From the NCBI GenBank assembly GCA_022969175.1, contig JALJPB010000031.1, forward strand, positions 1-45,963: a DNA stretch of 45,963 nucleotides, given 5' to 3'. Below, piece after piece: positions 1 to 9,589 of the stretch. Below the pieces are notes generated by a model. The model saw nothing but the letters and a program-made list of their open reading frames with translations. It did not search any database and was not told the DNA's origin. Source of the stretch: Colwellia sp. Lineage in GTDB: Bacteria > Pseudomonadota > Gammaproteobacteria > Enterobacterales > Alteromonadaceae. The number at the start of each line of letters is the position of its first letter. The stretch's first letter is position 1. The position numbers were made by a program, and so were the translations under genes.

Positions 1-357
1 TGATAGATAGTGCATCAAGGGCTCTGCAACACCAAAAAACATTAACCCTATGCCCATACCAGCAGCAAATAACATCGATATCCAAGACGCTAATGAATAG
101 TCAGGAGTTGAGTGATCAGGACCTAATCGAATATCCCCATAACGAGAGACCCCTAAAAAAATAACAAAAAAGAAAATGAAGGCCACAGTAAACACATAAA
201 ACCAACTACCGTTGTCAATAATACTTGCTTGAATAAGCGAAAATACGGCTTGAGCTTGTTTCGGTAACGCTGCGGTACAAAGTAAAAGCGCAATTATAAT
301 GGCTGAGGCAGTAACGAAAACCTTTTTATTTAATTGACTTTTAACAGATGAAGGCAA
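1..357 (-). CDS. BCCT-family (betaine/choline/carnitine) transporter, N-terminal part only
   Basis: Secondary transporter of quaternary-ammonium osmolytes in the inner membrane; the gene runs off the left edge, so only 119 codons are visible. Conceptual translation of the minus strand gives a first membrane segment (ASAIIIALLLCTAAL), a second (FYVFTVAFIFFFVIFLG), and then the typical BCCT stretch ISMLFAAGMGIGLMFFGVAE followed by PLMHY. The reading frame has a stop shortly upstream, no ATG fits, and a TTG at 355-357 lies five bases after a strong AGGGGA ribosome site (363-368 on this strand), so TTG is the likely start. It is divergent from the TonB receptor at 594. Family assignment is firm; the substrate (betaine, choline, carnitine or other) cannot be told from this fragment. 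Confidence 0.88.
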   Translation of the reverse strand, partial: MPSSVKSQLNKKVFVTASAIIIALLLCTAALPKQAQAVFSLIQASIIDNGSWFYVFTVAFIFFFVIFLGVSRYGDIRLGPDHSTPDYSLASWISMLFAAGMGIGLMFFGVAEPLMHYLS

Positions 358-593
358 GTCATTCCCCTAAATTTAATTTGTATCGATATTATATAAGCTA
401 AAACATTGATGTAAACAGTAGCGTATATCACAAGTAATACAAATACTTAATAGATAATTTAGTGGCTAGCTTTTTGAAAAAAAACACATTCATTGCTAAG
501 CTAAAATGAAAGATAAATAAAGCTAGAACTCTAACTGTATTTAAATACAAAAAACAATCAAAATACTCATCGTAAAACTAAGGGATAATTACT

Positions 594-3248
594 ATGAAAC
601 TCACTAAGTTGCATTGTGCTGTATTAACAGCCATAGCGGCCTCAAGTTCTCTGTATGCAGAGGAATCAAAAGATAAAGAAAACTCAAAAATAGAAATAAT
701 TGAGGTTACTGCAACTAAACGAAGTGAATCCATTCAAGAAGTTCCTGTTACCGTTACCGCAATAACCGGTGATAGTTTAGAAAAACTCGGGGTTGCAAGC
801 TTTGACCAATACGTAGAATTTTTACCTAACGTTGTTTTTCAAGGCACTGGCCCTGGACAAAATGAGATATACATTCGAGGTGCCGCAACTTCACAAACAA
901 GTATTGCGGTTTCATCGGTTCAAGCATTACAACCTTCCGTTGCCTTTTATTTAGACGAACAACCAGTTTCAATGCAAGGGCGTAACTTAGATGTTTACGC
1001 TACCGATGTTGAGCGCATAGAGGTTTTACCTGGGCCACAAGGCACTCTTTTTGGAGCTAGCTCACAATCAGGTACGGTGCGCTTAATTACCAATAAACCT
1101 AACCATGATGGTTTTTCAGCCGGTTTTGATACCAGTACAAGTTCGACAACGGGTGGGGACATGAGTAATTCTGTTGAAGCCTACTTCAACATGTCTTTGT
1201 CTGACTCCCTTGCTGTTCGTGTTGCTACTTATAATGATCATCAAGGCGGCTGGATAGACAATATATTAAATGTGCCTGGTGAAGGTGGTTATATTGGTAG
1301 TGCCGAAGTTATCAGTAGAATTTCTGGTGATGCGTTAACGAACCCTGAAAATGTTCCAGTTACCGCGCCAAAAAATGGTGCCCTAGTTGAAGATAACTTT
1401 AACACTGCTAACTATGCTGGTGCTCGTTTTGGTTTATCGTATTTAATTAATGATGAGTGGGAGCTTTTAGTTCAACATACTCAACAGTCTCTTGATACAG
1501 AAGGTGTATTTGCCTACGATCCAAACCTTGAAGGTGAGTCATCAGTTAATCGCTTTATAGCAGAAAATAACAATGATGATTTTGGTTTAACCACATGGAC
1601 ACTAGAAGGTCGGCTTGAACAGCTCGATATTGTTTATACCGGTGGTTATTTAGACAGAGATATCAATTCAACCATTGATTACACTGGCTATACCAATGGC
1701 GGCTCATTTGCCGCTTATTACGCCTGTAACTATGCTGGCGCACCAGAAACACAAGAATGTGTTGACCCAACAAAATTTTATAAAGAGCAAACCAGTACTT
1801 CACGTATTACCCATGAATTTCGGGTAAACACTTCTGCTGAAAATCGCTGGCGTGTTACTGCTGGTGTTTTTTATGACTCTCAAGAATTATCAACCGTTGG
1901 CCAGTTTCAACTAGGTAATACTGATTTACCTTACTTTACTGATTTACAACGAACCCTAGCCGGGACTGATGGTATTAACAGTAATGGTGGGCCTTTCTCT
2001 TCTGAAATTAGCTTTGTTAATGATGTTACTCACACCATAGATCAAATTGCGCTATTTGGTCAGTTAGAGTTTGATATTACTGACACAGTCACTGCAAGTT
2101 TTGGCGCTCGTTGGTATGAAATTGAAGACTCATTTAGAGGAGCCACAACAACGGTTGATGTCAGTGGTAGGTTAAAAGCCTTTGGTGATGGTAGTGATGA
2201 GGCCTTAACCGAGTTTTTTGGCGCTGAAGAAGCAGCAGCAATTCAAGCCGCTATTGCAAGTGGCCAGTTAGAAACAAGCTTATTGGATGATGATGGCAAG
2301 TTAACCGTAGATGACACCATCATAAAAGCTTCACTTGATTGGAAAATATCAAACGATGTCATGCTCTTTGCTTCATATTCGGAAGGGTTCAGGCCACCAG
2401 TTACCAACCGAGTAGGTGGTGGTTCGGCTAAGAACCAAGAAGGCGCTTTTGATGGTTTCCGCATCCCTGTGTACTCAACCACCGATAGTTTAGATAATGT
2501 TGAACTTGGTTTTAAATCAATGTTATTTGATCAAACATTACGGGTAAATGCCACCGCCTATTATTCAAAAATATCAGATCTGCAAACCTCTCGATTTGAT
2601 CCTACCAATATCAGTTTTTTAGTTTTCACCGATAACGTAGGTGATGCTGAAATTAAAGGGATTGATGGTGACTTTAGTTGGGTAGCTACTGACAACTTAA
2701 TGATCTCAGGTGCATTTAGCTTTATTGATACCGAACTAACATCAGTGAATGACGAGCTTGCCGGTATTGCTCCAGCGGTAGGCAGCCAACTACCTTACTC
2801 CGCAGAGTTTTCAGGTAACTTACAAGCCGAATATATCTATGAAATCGCCCAAGATATGACAGGGTATGTTAACGCTTCAATAAGCTATACCGGAGATAGG
2901 CTCGCCAGTATGACAATGGACGCCTATGTATTAGAAGATGCAACTAACTTAGTTTATGGCACAGGCTCAGGTTTAACCATTCAAAAAGAAGCTAGCACCT
3001 ATTCAGGGGTAAATTACCAAGACAGTAATGGAGAAACATTTGCCGGTGGTCGCTATGTGCAAGACAGCTACATTTTGGCAAACTTAAGCTTTGGTATCAC
3101 TAACGATGAATGGAAAGCCGAGCTATTTATCGATAACTTAACTGATGAAAGTGCAATATTATATATTGATACTCAACAGTTTACCCCAAAAGTGGTGACC
3201 AATAGGCCACGCACCATTGGTTTTAGGTTTTCCTATGACTTTTATTAA
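594..3248 (+). CDS. TonB-dependent outer-membrane receptor
   Basis: Outer-membrane beta-barrel that takes up a scarce ligand using TonB-ExbB-ExbD energy. The 884-residue protein begins with a signal peptide (MKLTKLHCAVLTAIAASSSLYA), then a TonB-box-like IIEVTATKR around residue 35-45. A plug domain follows with the usual VPVTVTAITGDSLEKLG and IYIRGA segments and the VERIEVLPGPQGTLFG motif near residues 140-155. The rest is barrel, ending in an aromatic terminal strand (FRFSYDFY). The long barrel without siderophore-type hallmarks resembles the many uncharacterised receptors of Alteromonadales and sphingomonads that take up carbohydrates, aromatics or other organics; the ligand is unknown. A terminator follows, then a TPR-sulfotransferase gene, a neighbourhood I recall from this group. 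Confidence 0.93.
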   Translation: MKLTKLHCAVLTAIAASSSLYAEESKDKENSKIEIIEVTATKRSESIQEVPVTVTAITGDSLEKLGVASFDQYVEFLPNVVFQGTGPGQNEIYIRGAATSQTSIAVSSVQALQPSVAFYLDEQPVSMQGRNLDVYATDVERIEVLPGPQGTLFGASSQSGTVRLITNKPNHDGFSAGFDTSTSSTTGGDMSNSVEAYFNMSLSDSLAVRVATYNDHQGGWIDNILNVPGEGGYIGSAEVISRISGDALTNPENVPVTAPKNGALVEDNFNTANYAGARFGLSYLINDEWELLVQHTQQSLDTEGVFAYDPNLEGESSVNRFIAENNNDDFGLTTWTLEGRLEQLDIVYTGGYLDRDINSTIDYTGYTNGGSFAAYYACNYAGAPETQECVDPTKFYKEQTSTSRITHEFRVNTSAENRWRVTAGVFYDSQELSTVGQFQLGNTDLPYFTDLQRTLAGTDGINSNGGPFSSEISFVNDVTHTIDQIALFGQLEFDITDTVTASFGARWYEIEDSFRGATTTVDVSGRLKAFGDGSDEALTEFFGAEEAAAIQAAIASGQLETSLLDDDGKLTVDDTIIKASLDWKISNDVMLFASYSEGFRPPVTNRVGGGSAKNQEGAFDGFRIPVYSTTDSLDNVELGFKSMLFDQTLRVNATAYYSKISDLQTSRFDPTNISFLVFTDNVGDAEIKGIDGDFSWVATDNLMISGAFSFIDTELTSVNDELAGIAPAVGSQLPYSAEFSGNLQAEYIYEIAQDMTGYVNASISYTGDRLASMTMDAYVLEDATNLVYGTGSGLTIQKEASTYSGVNYQDSNGETFAGGRYVQDSYILANLSFGITNDEWKAELFIDNLTDESAILYIDTQQFTPKVVTNRPRTIGFRFSYDFY

Positions 3249-3275
3249 GTCTTCGTAAATTCATTAAAGCCAGAA

Positions 3276-3310
3276 AAGCCGTTTGATGTTTGTATCAGAC
3301 GGCTTTTTAT
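3276..3310 (+). terminator. Rho-independent terminator of the TonB receptor gene
   Basis: A 12-bp stem (AAGCCGTTTGAT with ATCAGACGGCTT, one G-U pair) encloses a six-base loop and is followed by a T-rich tail. It begins 27 bases after the receptor stop codon, so the sulfotransferase downstream probably has its own promoter or depends on read-through. Confidence 0.88.
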
Positions 3311-3354
3311 TGATAAAGTATTAGCTGAGCAATAACTATTTATGGAGCCAGTCG

Positions 3355-5343
3355 TTGGACAAAGCAGCCCTTCCCTCAATTGATGGTCAATTAAAATCGA
3401 TTCAACAATTGATTCAAACAGCAAAATTCAATGACGCCATCGAACAAAGTTATCTGTTAATAGAACAGACTGTTGATACACAAAATAAAATACAACTATG
3501 GTACTTACTTGCGGTTGCTCAACGCTATGCAAAATCACTTCCTCAAGCATTTTCGAGTATTAATGAATTACTAAAGCTCGACGACAAACACAGCAGAGCC
3601 TATCAAGAGCAAGGTCATATTAATTTGGCAATGACTGAACAAAACAACGCAAAAATTTCATTTGAACATGCAGTAAAACTTAACCCTAGTTTAGTCGCCA
3701 GTTGGCAAGAGCTCATTGAAATATATCGAGCATCACAGCAAAACGAAGACGTGCAAAAAGTGGCAAACCAGTTGGCTAAATTAAAAAGTTTACCGCCAGC
3801 TTTACTTGCCGTTACTGAATTAATGCACGAAGGGAAATTATTAAAAGCAGAGCAAATTTGTCGACAATTTTTACAAAATAATAACCGCCATGTCGAAGGT
3901 ATGTGCTTACTTGCCGAGATAGGTATAGAGCTAAAGATTTACGACGATGCTGAATTTTTACTTGCTAGCGCACTTGAGTTAGCGCCAACTAACATTCAAG
4001 CTCGCTCTCAATACCTCAATTTACTGATTCGTTTAGGTAAATACAAAAATGCTGAGCAACAAGTTGAAAACTTGTTAGTTGAACAGCCTGATAATCTTAG
4101 TTTTAAAGTTGCCAAAGCCAGTGTATTAACGGGTTTAGGAAAAATAGAGCAAGCCATTACTTTATTTGAACAGGTTATAGCACAAGACAATAAAACAGCA
4201 GGCTTTCATTTACAGCTAGGCCATGCGCTGAAAGTGCAAGGTGAGATAAAAAAAGCAGTAGCTGCTTACCAAAAAGCCTATCAATTAATCCCAAGTTACG
4301 GTGATGCATTTTGGAGTTTAGCCAATACTAAAACTTATCGTTTTAGTAATGAAGAAATTAAGCAAATGCAAACACAGCTAGGCGATGAAAACTTAGCGTT
4401 AATTGATAAGGTTCAACTACATTTTGCCACCGGAAAAGCCTTTGAAGATAATAAAGACTACAACCAAGCGTTTCAAGCCTACCAACAAGGCAATAAATTG
4501 CAGCATGAACACAATGGTTTCGACATCAACAAAATTGAACAACAAGTCGCAGAACAAATAAAACATTGTACTACTCAATTATTTCAAAACCGTGGACAGT
4601 TAGGCCTTAACAACCCCGACCCTATTTTTATTGTTGGTTTACCACGGGCAGGCTCTACTTTACTTGAACAAATTATTGCCTCACACAGCCAAGTGGATGG
4701 CACCATGGAACTGCACAACATTTTAGGTTTAGCGTCACGATTACGTGGCAGAAATCCAAGTAGCGATACAAGCCAATACCCTCAAAACTTAAGTGATATT
4801 AACCCTCAGTATTTCAAGCGCTTTGGCCAACAATTTATTGATGAAACTCGTGTATATCGAGAGCAGGCACCACTATTTATCGATAAAATGCCTAATAACT
4901 TTCTACACATAGGCCTGATCCGATTAATACTACCCAATGCTAAAATCATTGATGCTAGGCGCTCACCTATGGCGTGTTGCTTTAGTGGCTTTAAGCAGTT
5001 ATTTGCTGAAGGACAAGACTTTAGTTATAACCTTGAAGATATTGGTCGTTATTACCAAGCTTACCTAAAGTTAATGGCTCATTGGCATAAAACATTACCA
5101 GGCTTTGTCTTAACCGTTAATCATGAAGATGTTGTTGATAATTTAGAAAAACAGGTGCGAAGAATACTTGATTTTTGTAACTTAGATTTTGAACAATCAT
5201 GCCTTGATTTTCATAAAACCCAACGCAACATTAAGACACCAAGCTCAGAACAAGTTCGTCAACCCATTTATAAAAGTGCCACTGAACAATGGCGACACTT
5301 TGAACAACACTTAACACTATTAAAAAAGGTGCTTAATGATTAA
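3355..5343 (+). CDS. TPR-repeat sulfotransferase
   Basis: Predicted PAPS-dependent sulfotransferase with N-terminal tetratricopeptide repeats (662 aa). Residues about 1-400 are helical repeats of TPR type (for example AFSSINELLKLDDKHSRAYQ and AVAAYQKAYQLIPSYGDAFW). The catalytic part starts near residue 422 with the 5'-phosphosulfate-binding loop LPRAGSTLLEQ (residues 429-439) and contains the 3'-phosphate-binding region IDARRSPMACCFSGFKQLF after FIDKMPNNF, as in the Sulfotransfer_3/tyrosylprotein-sulfotransferase-like group. No signal peptide or membrane segment is seen, so it should be cytoplasmic. The start is a TTG at 3355 preceded by TGGAG at a good distance; the nearby ATG at 3342 is out of frame. 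The acceptor (protein, peptide or small molecule) is unknown; the TonB receptor next door suggests a functional link. Confidence 0.87.
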   Translation: MDKAALPSIDGQLKSIQQLIQTAKFNDAIEQSYLLIEQTVDTQNKIQLWYLLAVAQRYAKSLPQAFSSINELLKLDDKHSRAYQEQGHINLAMTEQNNAKISFEHAVKLNPSLVASWQELIEIYRASQQNEDVQKVANQLAKLKSLPPALLAVTELMHEGKLLKAEQICRQFLQNNNRHVEGMCLLAEIGIELKIYDDAEFLLASALELAPTNIQARSQYLNLLIRLGKYKNAEQQVENLLVEQPDNLSFKVAKASVLTGLGKIEQAITLFEQVIAQDNKTAGFHLQLGHALKVQGEIKKAVAAYQKAYQLIPSYGDAFWSLANTKTYRFSNEEIKQMQTQLGDENLALIDKVQLHFATGKAFEDNKDYNQAFQAYQQGNKLQHEHNGFDINKIEQQVAEQIKHCTTQLFQNRGQLGLNNPDPIFIVGLPRAGSTLLEQIIASHSQVDGTMELHNILGLASRLRGRNPSSDTSQYPQNLSDINPQYFKRFGQQFIDETRVYREQAPLFIDKMPNNFLHIGLIRLILPNAKIIDARRSPMACCFSGFKQLFAEGQDFSYNLEDIGRYYQAYLKLMAHWHKTLPGFVLTVNHEDVVDNLEKQVRRILDFCNLDFEQSCLDFHKTQRNIKTPSSEQVRQPIYKSATEQWRHFEQHLTLLKKVLND

Positions 5344-5897
5344 TTCTAGATTATTGCTGGATTAATTAAAGAGCTAATTTATTGAGTCTACTTTGAGTTG
5401 AAACTTACACTGTATGTAGACGATATAACAATACGAAGGTATTGATTCAGTTTAACTTCAACACCACGTTCCAGACAAATAAATTTCAATCAGACACTAA
5501 CCACTCTACCCTCTCCCCAGAGATAGAGAAGATTTAATGTATTTACATATATAGCCTCAATATAAATACAAATCAGCCATTTTTTATAAGCCTGAGAACT
5601 TCACTTCCACTTTATAAATTTAAAACATCTAAATTAACCAAACATTCTTATTTCTGGAAAATCCCAACTTTTTTGTCACCTTTTTGATGCCATTGGGTAC
5701 TTATTTAAAAGCAGAGGAATTTATCATACAGATAAGCAGACATTAGTAATGTTTTTCATTGTGCTAATACTTTCATCGGAATAAGCAACTTTTAAGTATC
5801 AAAAAATACGCCAGATAAGATATGGCGACAATTTATTTACAGAGGACTTGTATATGGCCCTCTATGATCAAAAACTTATTTAATATCGGAGTAAACC
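5344..5897. other. Gene-poor intergenic region (554 bases)
   Basis: I find no reading frame above about 20 codons with a plausible start. A modest hairpin lies at 5504-5528 (CTCTA...TAGAG with an inner CTCT/AGAG pairing and a CCCC loop). The last 100 bases should hold the promoter and ribosome site (CGGAGT) of the 2TM gene. No transposon ends or tRNA-like structure are seen. Confidence 0.5.
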
Positions 5898-6182
5898 ATG
5901 AATACCAATGACTTATTATCAGAAGAAGAGAAAAAAGTACTTGAGCATGTAAGGTATGTAAGGGAATTTCATGCGCACCTTTTTGCTTATGTTATTTCTC
6001 TTATCCTTATATTTGTGATTAACTTAATGACGTCACCTCAATATCTCTGGGCTATGTGGGTCTTAATAGGATGGGGCTTTGGTGTCATGGCCCACGGAAC
6101 GACTGTATTTGTAAAATTCAGCTTTTTTGGACCCCGTTGGGAAAAAGAGCAAGTTGAAAAAATACTTGGCAATAGGCTATAA
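5898..6182 (+). CDS. Small 2TM-domain membrane protein
   Basis: A 94-residue protein with a charged amphipathic N-terminus (LLSEEEKKVLEHVRYVREFHAH), two hydrophobic helices (about residues 28-44 and 50-70) separated by a short loop, and the C-terminal motif FFGPRWEKEQVEKIL. This is the layout of the bacterial 2TM domain family (PF13239), in which the same hairpin occurs alone or fused to histidine kinases and regulators; function is unknown. The start ATG has a CGGAGT ribosome site. It is transcribed alone, toward the tRNA on the opposite strand, and the hairpin at 6258-6280 could end its transcript. Confidence 0.8.
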   Translation: MNTNDLLSEEEKKVLEHVRYVREFHAHLFAYVISLILIFVINLMTSPQYLWAMWVLIGWGFGVMAHGTTVFVKFSFFGPRWEKEQVEKILGNRL

Positions 6183-6257
6183 CCCTATATCAAGGCAAAT
6201 AATAAGTGGGATTCAAGAAAACGCATTCTTCAATATGACCATATTTCAAAGACAAAA

Positions 6258-6280
6258 AAACCGACATTAATAGTCGGTTT
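6258..6280 (-). terminator. Terminator shared by tRNA-Leu (minus) and possibly the 2TM gene (plus)
   Basis: Perfect 8-bp stem AAACCGAC/GTCGGTTT with a seven-base loop. Read on the minus strand it is followed by an unbroken T tract just after the tRNA; on the plus strand it is followed by TTTATTT. It therefore looks bidirectional. Confidence 0.85.
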
Positions 6281-6315
6281 ATTTCGTTATAGCCCTTTTA
6301 AGAACAAGGGAAGAA

Positions 6316-6400
6316 TGGTACCAGCGGTCGGACTCGAACCGACACGTCTTTCGACAGGGGATTTTGAATCCCCCATGTATACCAATTTCATCACGCTGGC
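6316..6400 (-). tRNA. tRNA-Leu, anticodon CAA
   Basis: The 85-base minus-strand sequence folds as a class II tRNA: acceptor stem GCCAGCG/CGCTGGT (first pair G-U), anticodon loop TTCAAAA on a GGGGA/TCCCC stem, a long variable arm (TGTCGAAAGACG), the T-arm GTCGGTTCGAGTCCGAC, and an encoded CCA end. Anticodon CAA reads leucine codon TTG. It is a single tRNA gene with its own terminator. Confidence 0.96.
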
Positions 6401-6570
6401 ATTTCTTTTTCTATAACTTCCAACAAAATAATTTATAACCTTGTCGAAGAGGCAGGCATTATACAAAAATCAGCCTTATTGGCAACCGTTTTTTTTATTC
6501 TGCGCGCTAAGTGTTCGTTAAACAAACATTAATAATGGAAATTGAATGGTTAGCCAATTATTATTGTGAA

Positions 6571-8796
6571 TTACTCACTGTCTACTAATAAAAAGCTCTC
6601 GTTGATATCGCTATTGGCTTTCATATTTTCAAGCTTTGCAATAACACCGCCGATCATTTGTCCAAACCGTGGGGCTTTTTTCAGCTTATTAAAAATAGGT
6701 TCAAAGCCTACCCGCCATGTTTCAACCCAGCCACTATCAATCGCCCCTTGCAGGTAGTTTAACGCGAGCCCTTCTTGATCCCTTAGTGCATTTATCGCCA
6801 TCATGTTGTAATAAAAAGAAGAACTGTTGGCTTTTTTACTGACACTATTTTGCAAATACTTTTCAAAGCTTATTAATAACTCTTCAGCTTTATCAAATTG
6901 TTCTAATTGTTGGTAGGCATACGACAAGTGTATTGCCGTTTGTCCATCGGACAGACGGTAAAAAGAGTTTATGTTTTTATCATCAATAACCTGAGTTAAT
7001 AAGTTGATAGCGTCTGAATATTTTTTTTGATAAAAAGCTATTTCTCCTTTTATGAAGTTAGATTTTCCTTTCATTTCTTTATCATCAAAAGTTATACTTT
7101 GAAGATGCTCAATGCCTTGTTCGATGTTACCTTGAACCGCCGCATACCTTGCCTTCATCATAAAGATTTCGTTATTTGATAAAATTAAGGGATTATTTTT
7201 TACATAGGTAAACCATTGATCAGTTGCAGTAAAATTAAACATGTCCATGTTAGCAGCAAATAAACCTTTCAACGCATCTTTGTTAACTGCATCAACTTGT
7301 AATGCTCTTTGGTACATATCAATTGATTCATCAAGCCGTCCTCTATTTTTTAATATACCGCCAGCTAAGTTATAGGCACCGGGATAATAGGGGTCATTAG
7401 CAATAATTTGGGAAAACAGTCCCATCGCTTTCCCTTCTGCACCAATTAAATAATAACACCAGGCTACGTTGTAGGCAGCTACGGGAGACTTAGGGTCTAA
7501 CTCAAAAGCTTTTTCGAACAGTTCGTGTGCCCCACCAATATCGCCATCCATTTGTAATAAAGAGCCATACCACATGTAAGTCATTGCGTAATTAGGATTA
7601 AGTTTTATCGCCTGTTTAAAAGCAGCAACGGATTTTTCTTTGTCTGTGCGAGTATATAGCAGACCTTGTGAAGCGTAAGCTTCCCCAAGTTGGCTATCTA
7701 TTTGTAATGCTCTATCTATTGCTACTTGTGCTGCACGATTACTCTTACTAACAGCAAGATTACCGTATAACGCTAGCAACATATTCGCATCAGCGATGCC
7801 AACAAATGCTCTGGCGTAATTTTTATCTTGCTCAATTGCTTTGTTAAAGTGTATTAGGGCCTTTTCTATTGATGGTGCTGTTCTGTGACTTAATTCTTGT
7901 TGCCCTTTACCATACTCAACCATGGCATCAACACTGTGAGTACCAGCAATGAATTGCCGTTTTGTTGATTGACCCAACAAGGTTATTTTCATTTTATCAA
8001 CCACTGAGCGAGCAATTTCATCCTGGATTTTGAAAATATCTCGATATTCTCTATCGTAGGTTTCAGACCATAAATGCTCGCCAGTACTTACTTGAATAAG
8101 CTGAGCGGTAACTCGTATTTTATTAGAAACATCATTTTTTCTAATACTACCTTCAAGAATAGTTTCAACACCTAGCTCTTTACCTATTTCAACAATTGTT
8201 TTCTTAACATTTCCTTTATAAGCAAATGAAGATGTACGCGCTGCAACTTTTAAGTCTGGAATTTTAGCCAATAAGTTTAAGAGTTCTTCGACCATACCAT
8301 CGGCAAAATACTCATCTTCAGGGTCTGAACTAAAAGGCACAAAAGGTAAAATGGCGATTGATTTTTTTGTTTCTCTTGCTAACTCACTTCGTTTTTCTAT
8401 TGGTGTTGGTAAGCGAGCAGGTACAATATTTGGTTCTTTGTTTGATTCCAAAAAAAACTGGGTTAACAAGGTCGCGGTAAGCGCTACAACTAAAGAGCCA
8501 GCAACAGCAATAGTTGTTCTAACATTTACTGCAGGGTTACTATCTTCTTTAAAAGAATCTTTTTCATTTATTCGTACAATGCCTTTGGAGGTAAAGTTGA
8601 ATAACCATGCAAATACTAAACTTATTGGAAAACCAATAATGAATATTTTGAGTAACAAGGTCATAACACTATCAGGCAAACCTAATGCAGGCACCGCTAA
8701 ATCAGCAATTTGTATTAAAGGCCATGCAGAAACAGCATAAATGGTAGCTACTTTAAATATTTGCCTTTGTTTAAATTGGGCTAAAAGACTTTCCAA
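6571..8796 (-). CDS. Membrane-anchored TolB-like / TPR-repeat protein
   Basis: A 741-residue protein of unknown cellular role. The N-terminus (FKQRQIFKVATIYAVSAWPL) and a second hydrophobic segment near 45-70 form a membrane hairpin, followed by another transmembrane helix near residue 92-115. Residues about 140-275 form a TolB-N-like domain with the characteristic KSIAILPFVPFSSDPEDEYF, ADGMVEELLNLLAKIPDLKV and GEHLWSETYDREY segments. The rest is a run of TPR repeats. The same N-terminal and TolB-like modules occur with adenylate cyclase or winged-helix domains in other bacteria; no cyclase catalytic domain is present here. The start is TTG, since no in-frame ATG precedes the conserved N-terminus. 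It is divergent from the RDD gene. Confidence 0.82.
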   Translation of the reverse strand: MESLLAQFKQRQIFKVATIYAVSAWPLIQIADLAVPALGLPDSVMTLLLKIFIIGFPISLVFAWLFNFTSKGIVRINEKDSFKEDSNPAVNVRTTIAVAGSLVVALTATLLTQFFLESNKEPNIVPARLPTPIEKRSELARETKKSIAILPFVPFSSDPEDEYFADGMVEELLNLLAKIPDLKVAARTSSFAYKGNVKKTIVEIGKELGVETILEGSIRKNDVSNKIRVTAQLIQVSTGEHLWSETYDREYRDIFKIQDEIARSVVDKMKITLLGQSTKRQFIAGTHSVDAMVEYGKGQQELSHRTAPSIEKALIHFNKAIEQDKNYARAFVGIADANMLLALYGNLAVSKSNRAAQVAIDRALQIDSQLGEAYASQGLLYTRTDKEKSVAAFKQAIKLNPNYAMTYMWYGSLLQMDGDIGGAHELFEKAFELDPKSPVAAYNVAWCYYLIGAEGKAMGLFSQIIANDPYYPGAYNLAGGILKNRGRLDESIDMYQRALQVDAVNKDALKGLFAANMDMFNFTATDQWFTYVKNNPLILSNNEIFMMKARYAAVQGNIEQGIEHLQSITFDDKEMKGKSNFIKGEIAFYQKKYSDAINLLTQVIDDKNINSFYRLSDGQTAIHLSYAYQQLEQFDKAEELLISFEKYLQNSVSKKANSSSFYYNMMAINALRDQEGLALNYLQGAIDSGWVETWRVGFEPIFNKLKKAPRFGQMIGGVIAKLENMKANSDINESFLLVDSE

Positions 8797-8910
8797 TGAA
8801 TCATTCCAAAAAGAGTTAAAAATTGTTTAAAGCAACAACCAAATAAGAGGTTACTACCTCTTAGTTAAGTATCAAGCATTATTCAGCGTTAGTAAAATTA
8901 AAATATTTAC

Positions 8911-8952
8911 TGAGTATGTCATAAGTGCAGTTGAGTATGTCATAAGCGCAGC
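8911..8952. repeat. 21-bp tandem direct repeat in a divergent promoter region
   Basis: Two adjacent copies of a 21-base unit beginning TGAGTATGTCATAAG (8911-8931 and 8932-8952) differ at two positions. The repeat lies between the divergent TolB/TPR gene (start 8796) and RDD gene (start 9037). A period of 21 bases places both copies on the same helix face, as in paired regulator sites, but recent slippage is equally possible. Confidence 0.75.
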
Positions 8953-9036
8953 AATGCTAACGAATATAACGATCAACTCTCTATATACTTTATAGTCAAT
9001 TTGTTAGACTAATGAAAATTTTTCAAGTACAAACTT

Positions 9037-9537
9037 ATGACTACAGCTTCTATTAATAATTTTCCTCGCGCGGGTTTTATCCGCCGTTTTGGCTCTTGGG
9101 TTTATGATGTATTAATCGCCTTTGCCGTTTATATGGTTGCCGGGGCTTTTTCTTTTCTACTATTCAATTTATCAATCAAGTTTGGCTTGATCTCCATGGC
9201 AGGTTTCGAACATGCAATTGATTTTAAAAGATCATCCTTACTTTACACTTTGTTAGTTGATGGCTTTGGCGTTTTTTGGGTGGCATTTTTCTTTGTTTGG
9301 TTTTGGTCTCGAAGTGGGCAAACCTTAGGCATGAAAGCTTGGCGCTTACGTTTACAAAACCAAGACGGTACCCGCATATCAAAATCTACTGCAATTGCAC
9401 GTTTGCTGCCCACCTTGTTAGGTTTAGGTAATTTCACCGTATTATTTGATCAAAAAAACAAGCTCAGTTTACAAGACAGGGTAACCCATACCGAAGTGGT
9501 GGTTTTATCTTTAGAAGAAAATAGAGGCAGATTGTAA
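9037..9537 (+). CDS. RDD-family membrane protein
   Basis: A 166-residue inner-membrane protein with the RDD signature at the N-terminus (AGFIRRFGSWVYDVLIAF, Arg and Asp residues around the first helix), a second pair of hydrophobic helices near residues 70-90, and the conserved SGQTLGMKAWRLRLQNQDG segment after the second helix. Some RDD proteins act as ion antiporters, but most have no known role. The ribosome site before the ATG is weak. The gene is alone and converges on lptG. No clear terminator is visible in the 52-base gap. Confidence 0.87.
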   Translation: MTTASINNFPRAGFIRRFGSWVYDVLIAFAVYMVAGAFSFLLFNLSIKFGLISMAGFEHAIDFKRSSLLYTLLVDGFGVFWVAFFFVWFWSRSGQTLGMKAWRLRLQNQDGTRISKSTAIARLLPTLLGLGNFTVLFDQKNKLSLQDRVTHTEVVVLSLEENRGRL

Positions 9538-9589
9538 CAAGCAACTTATCCTAGGACGACACAGAATTAGAGAGTGAAACCATTGGTTG

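Noticed and set aside
5504..5528. Hairpin with CCCC loop in the 5.4-5.9 kb gap
   Set aside because: Short, interrupted stem with no T tract and no gene ending near it; not enough to call a terminator or RNA gene.
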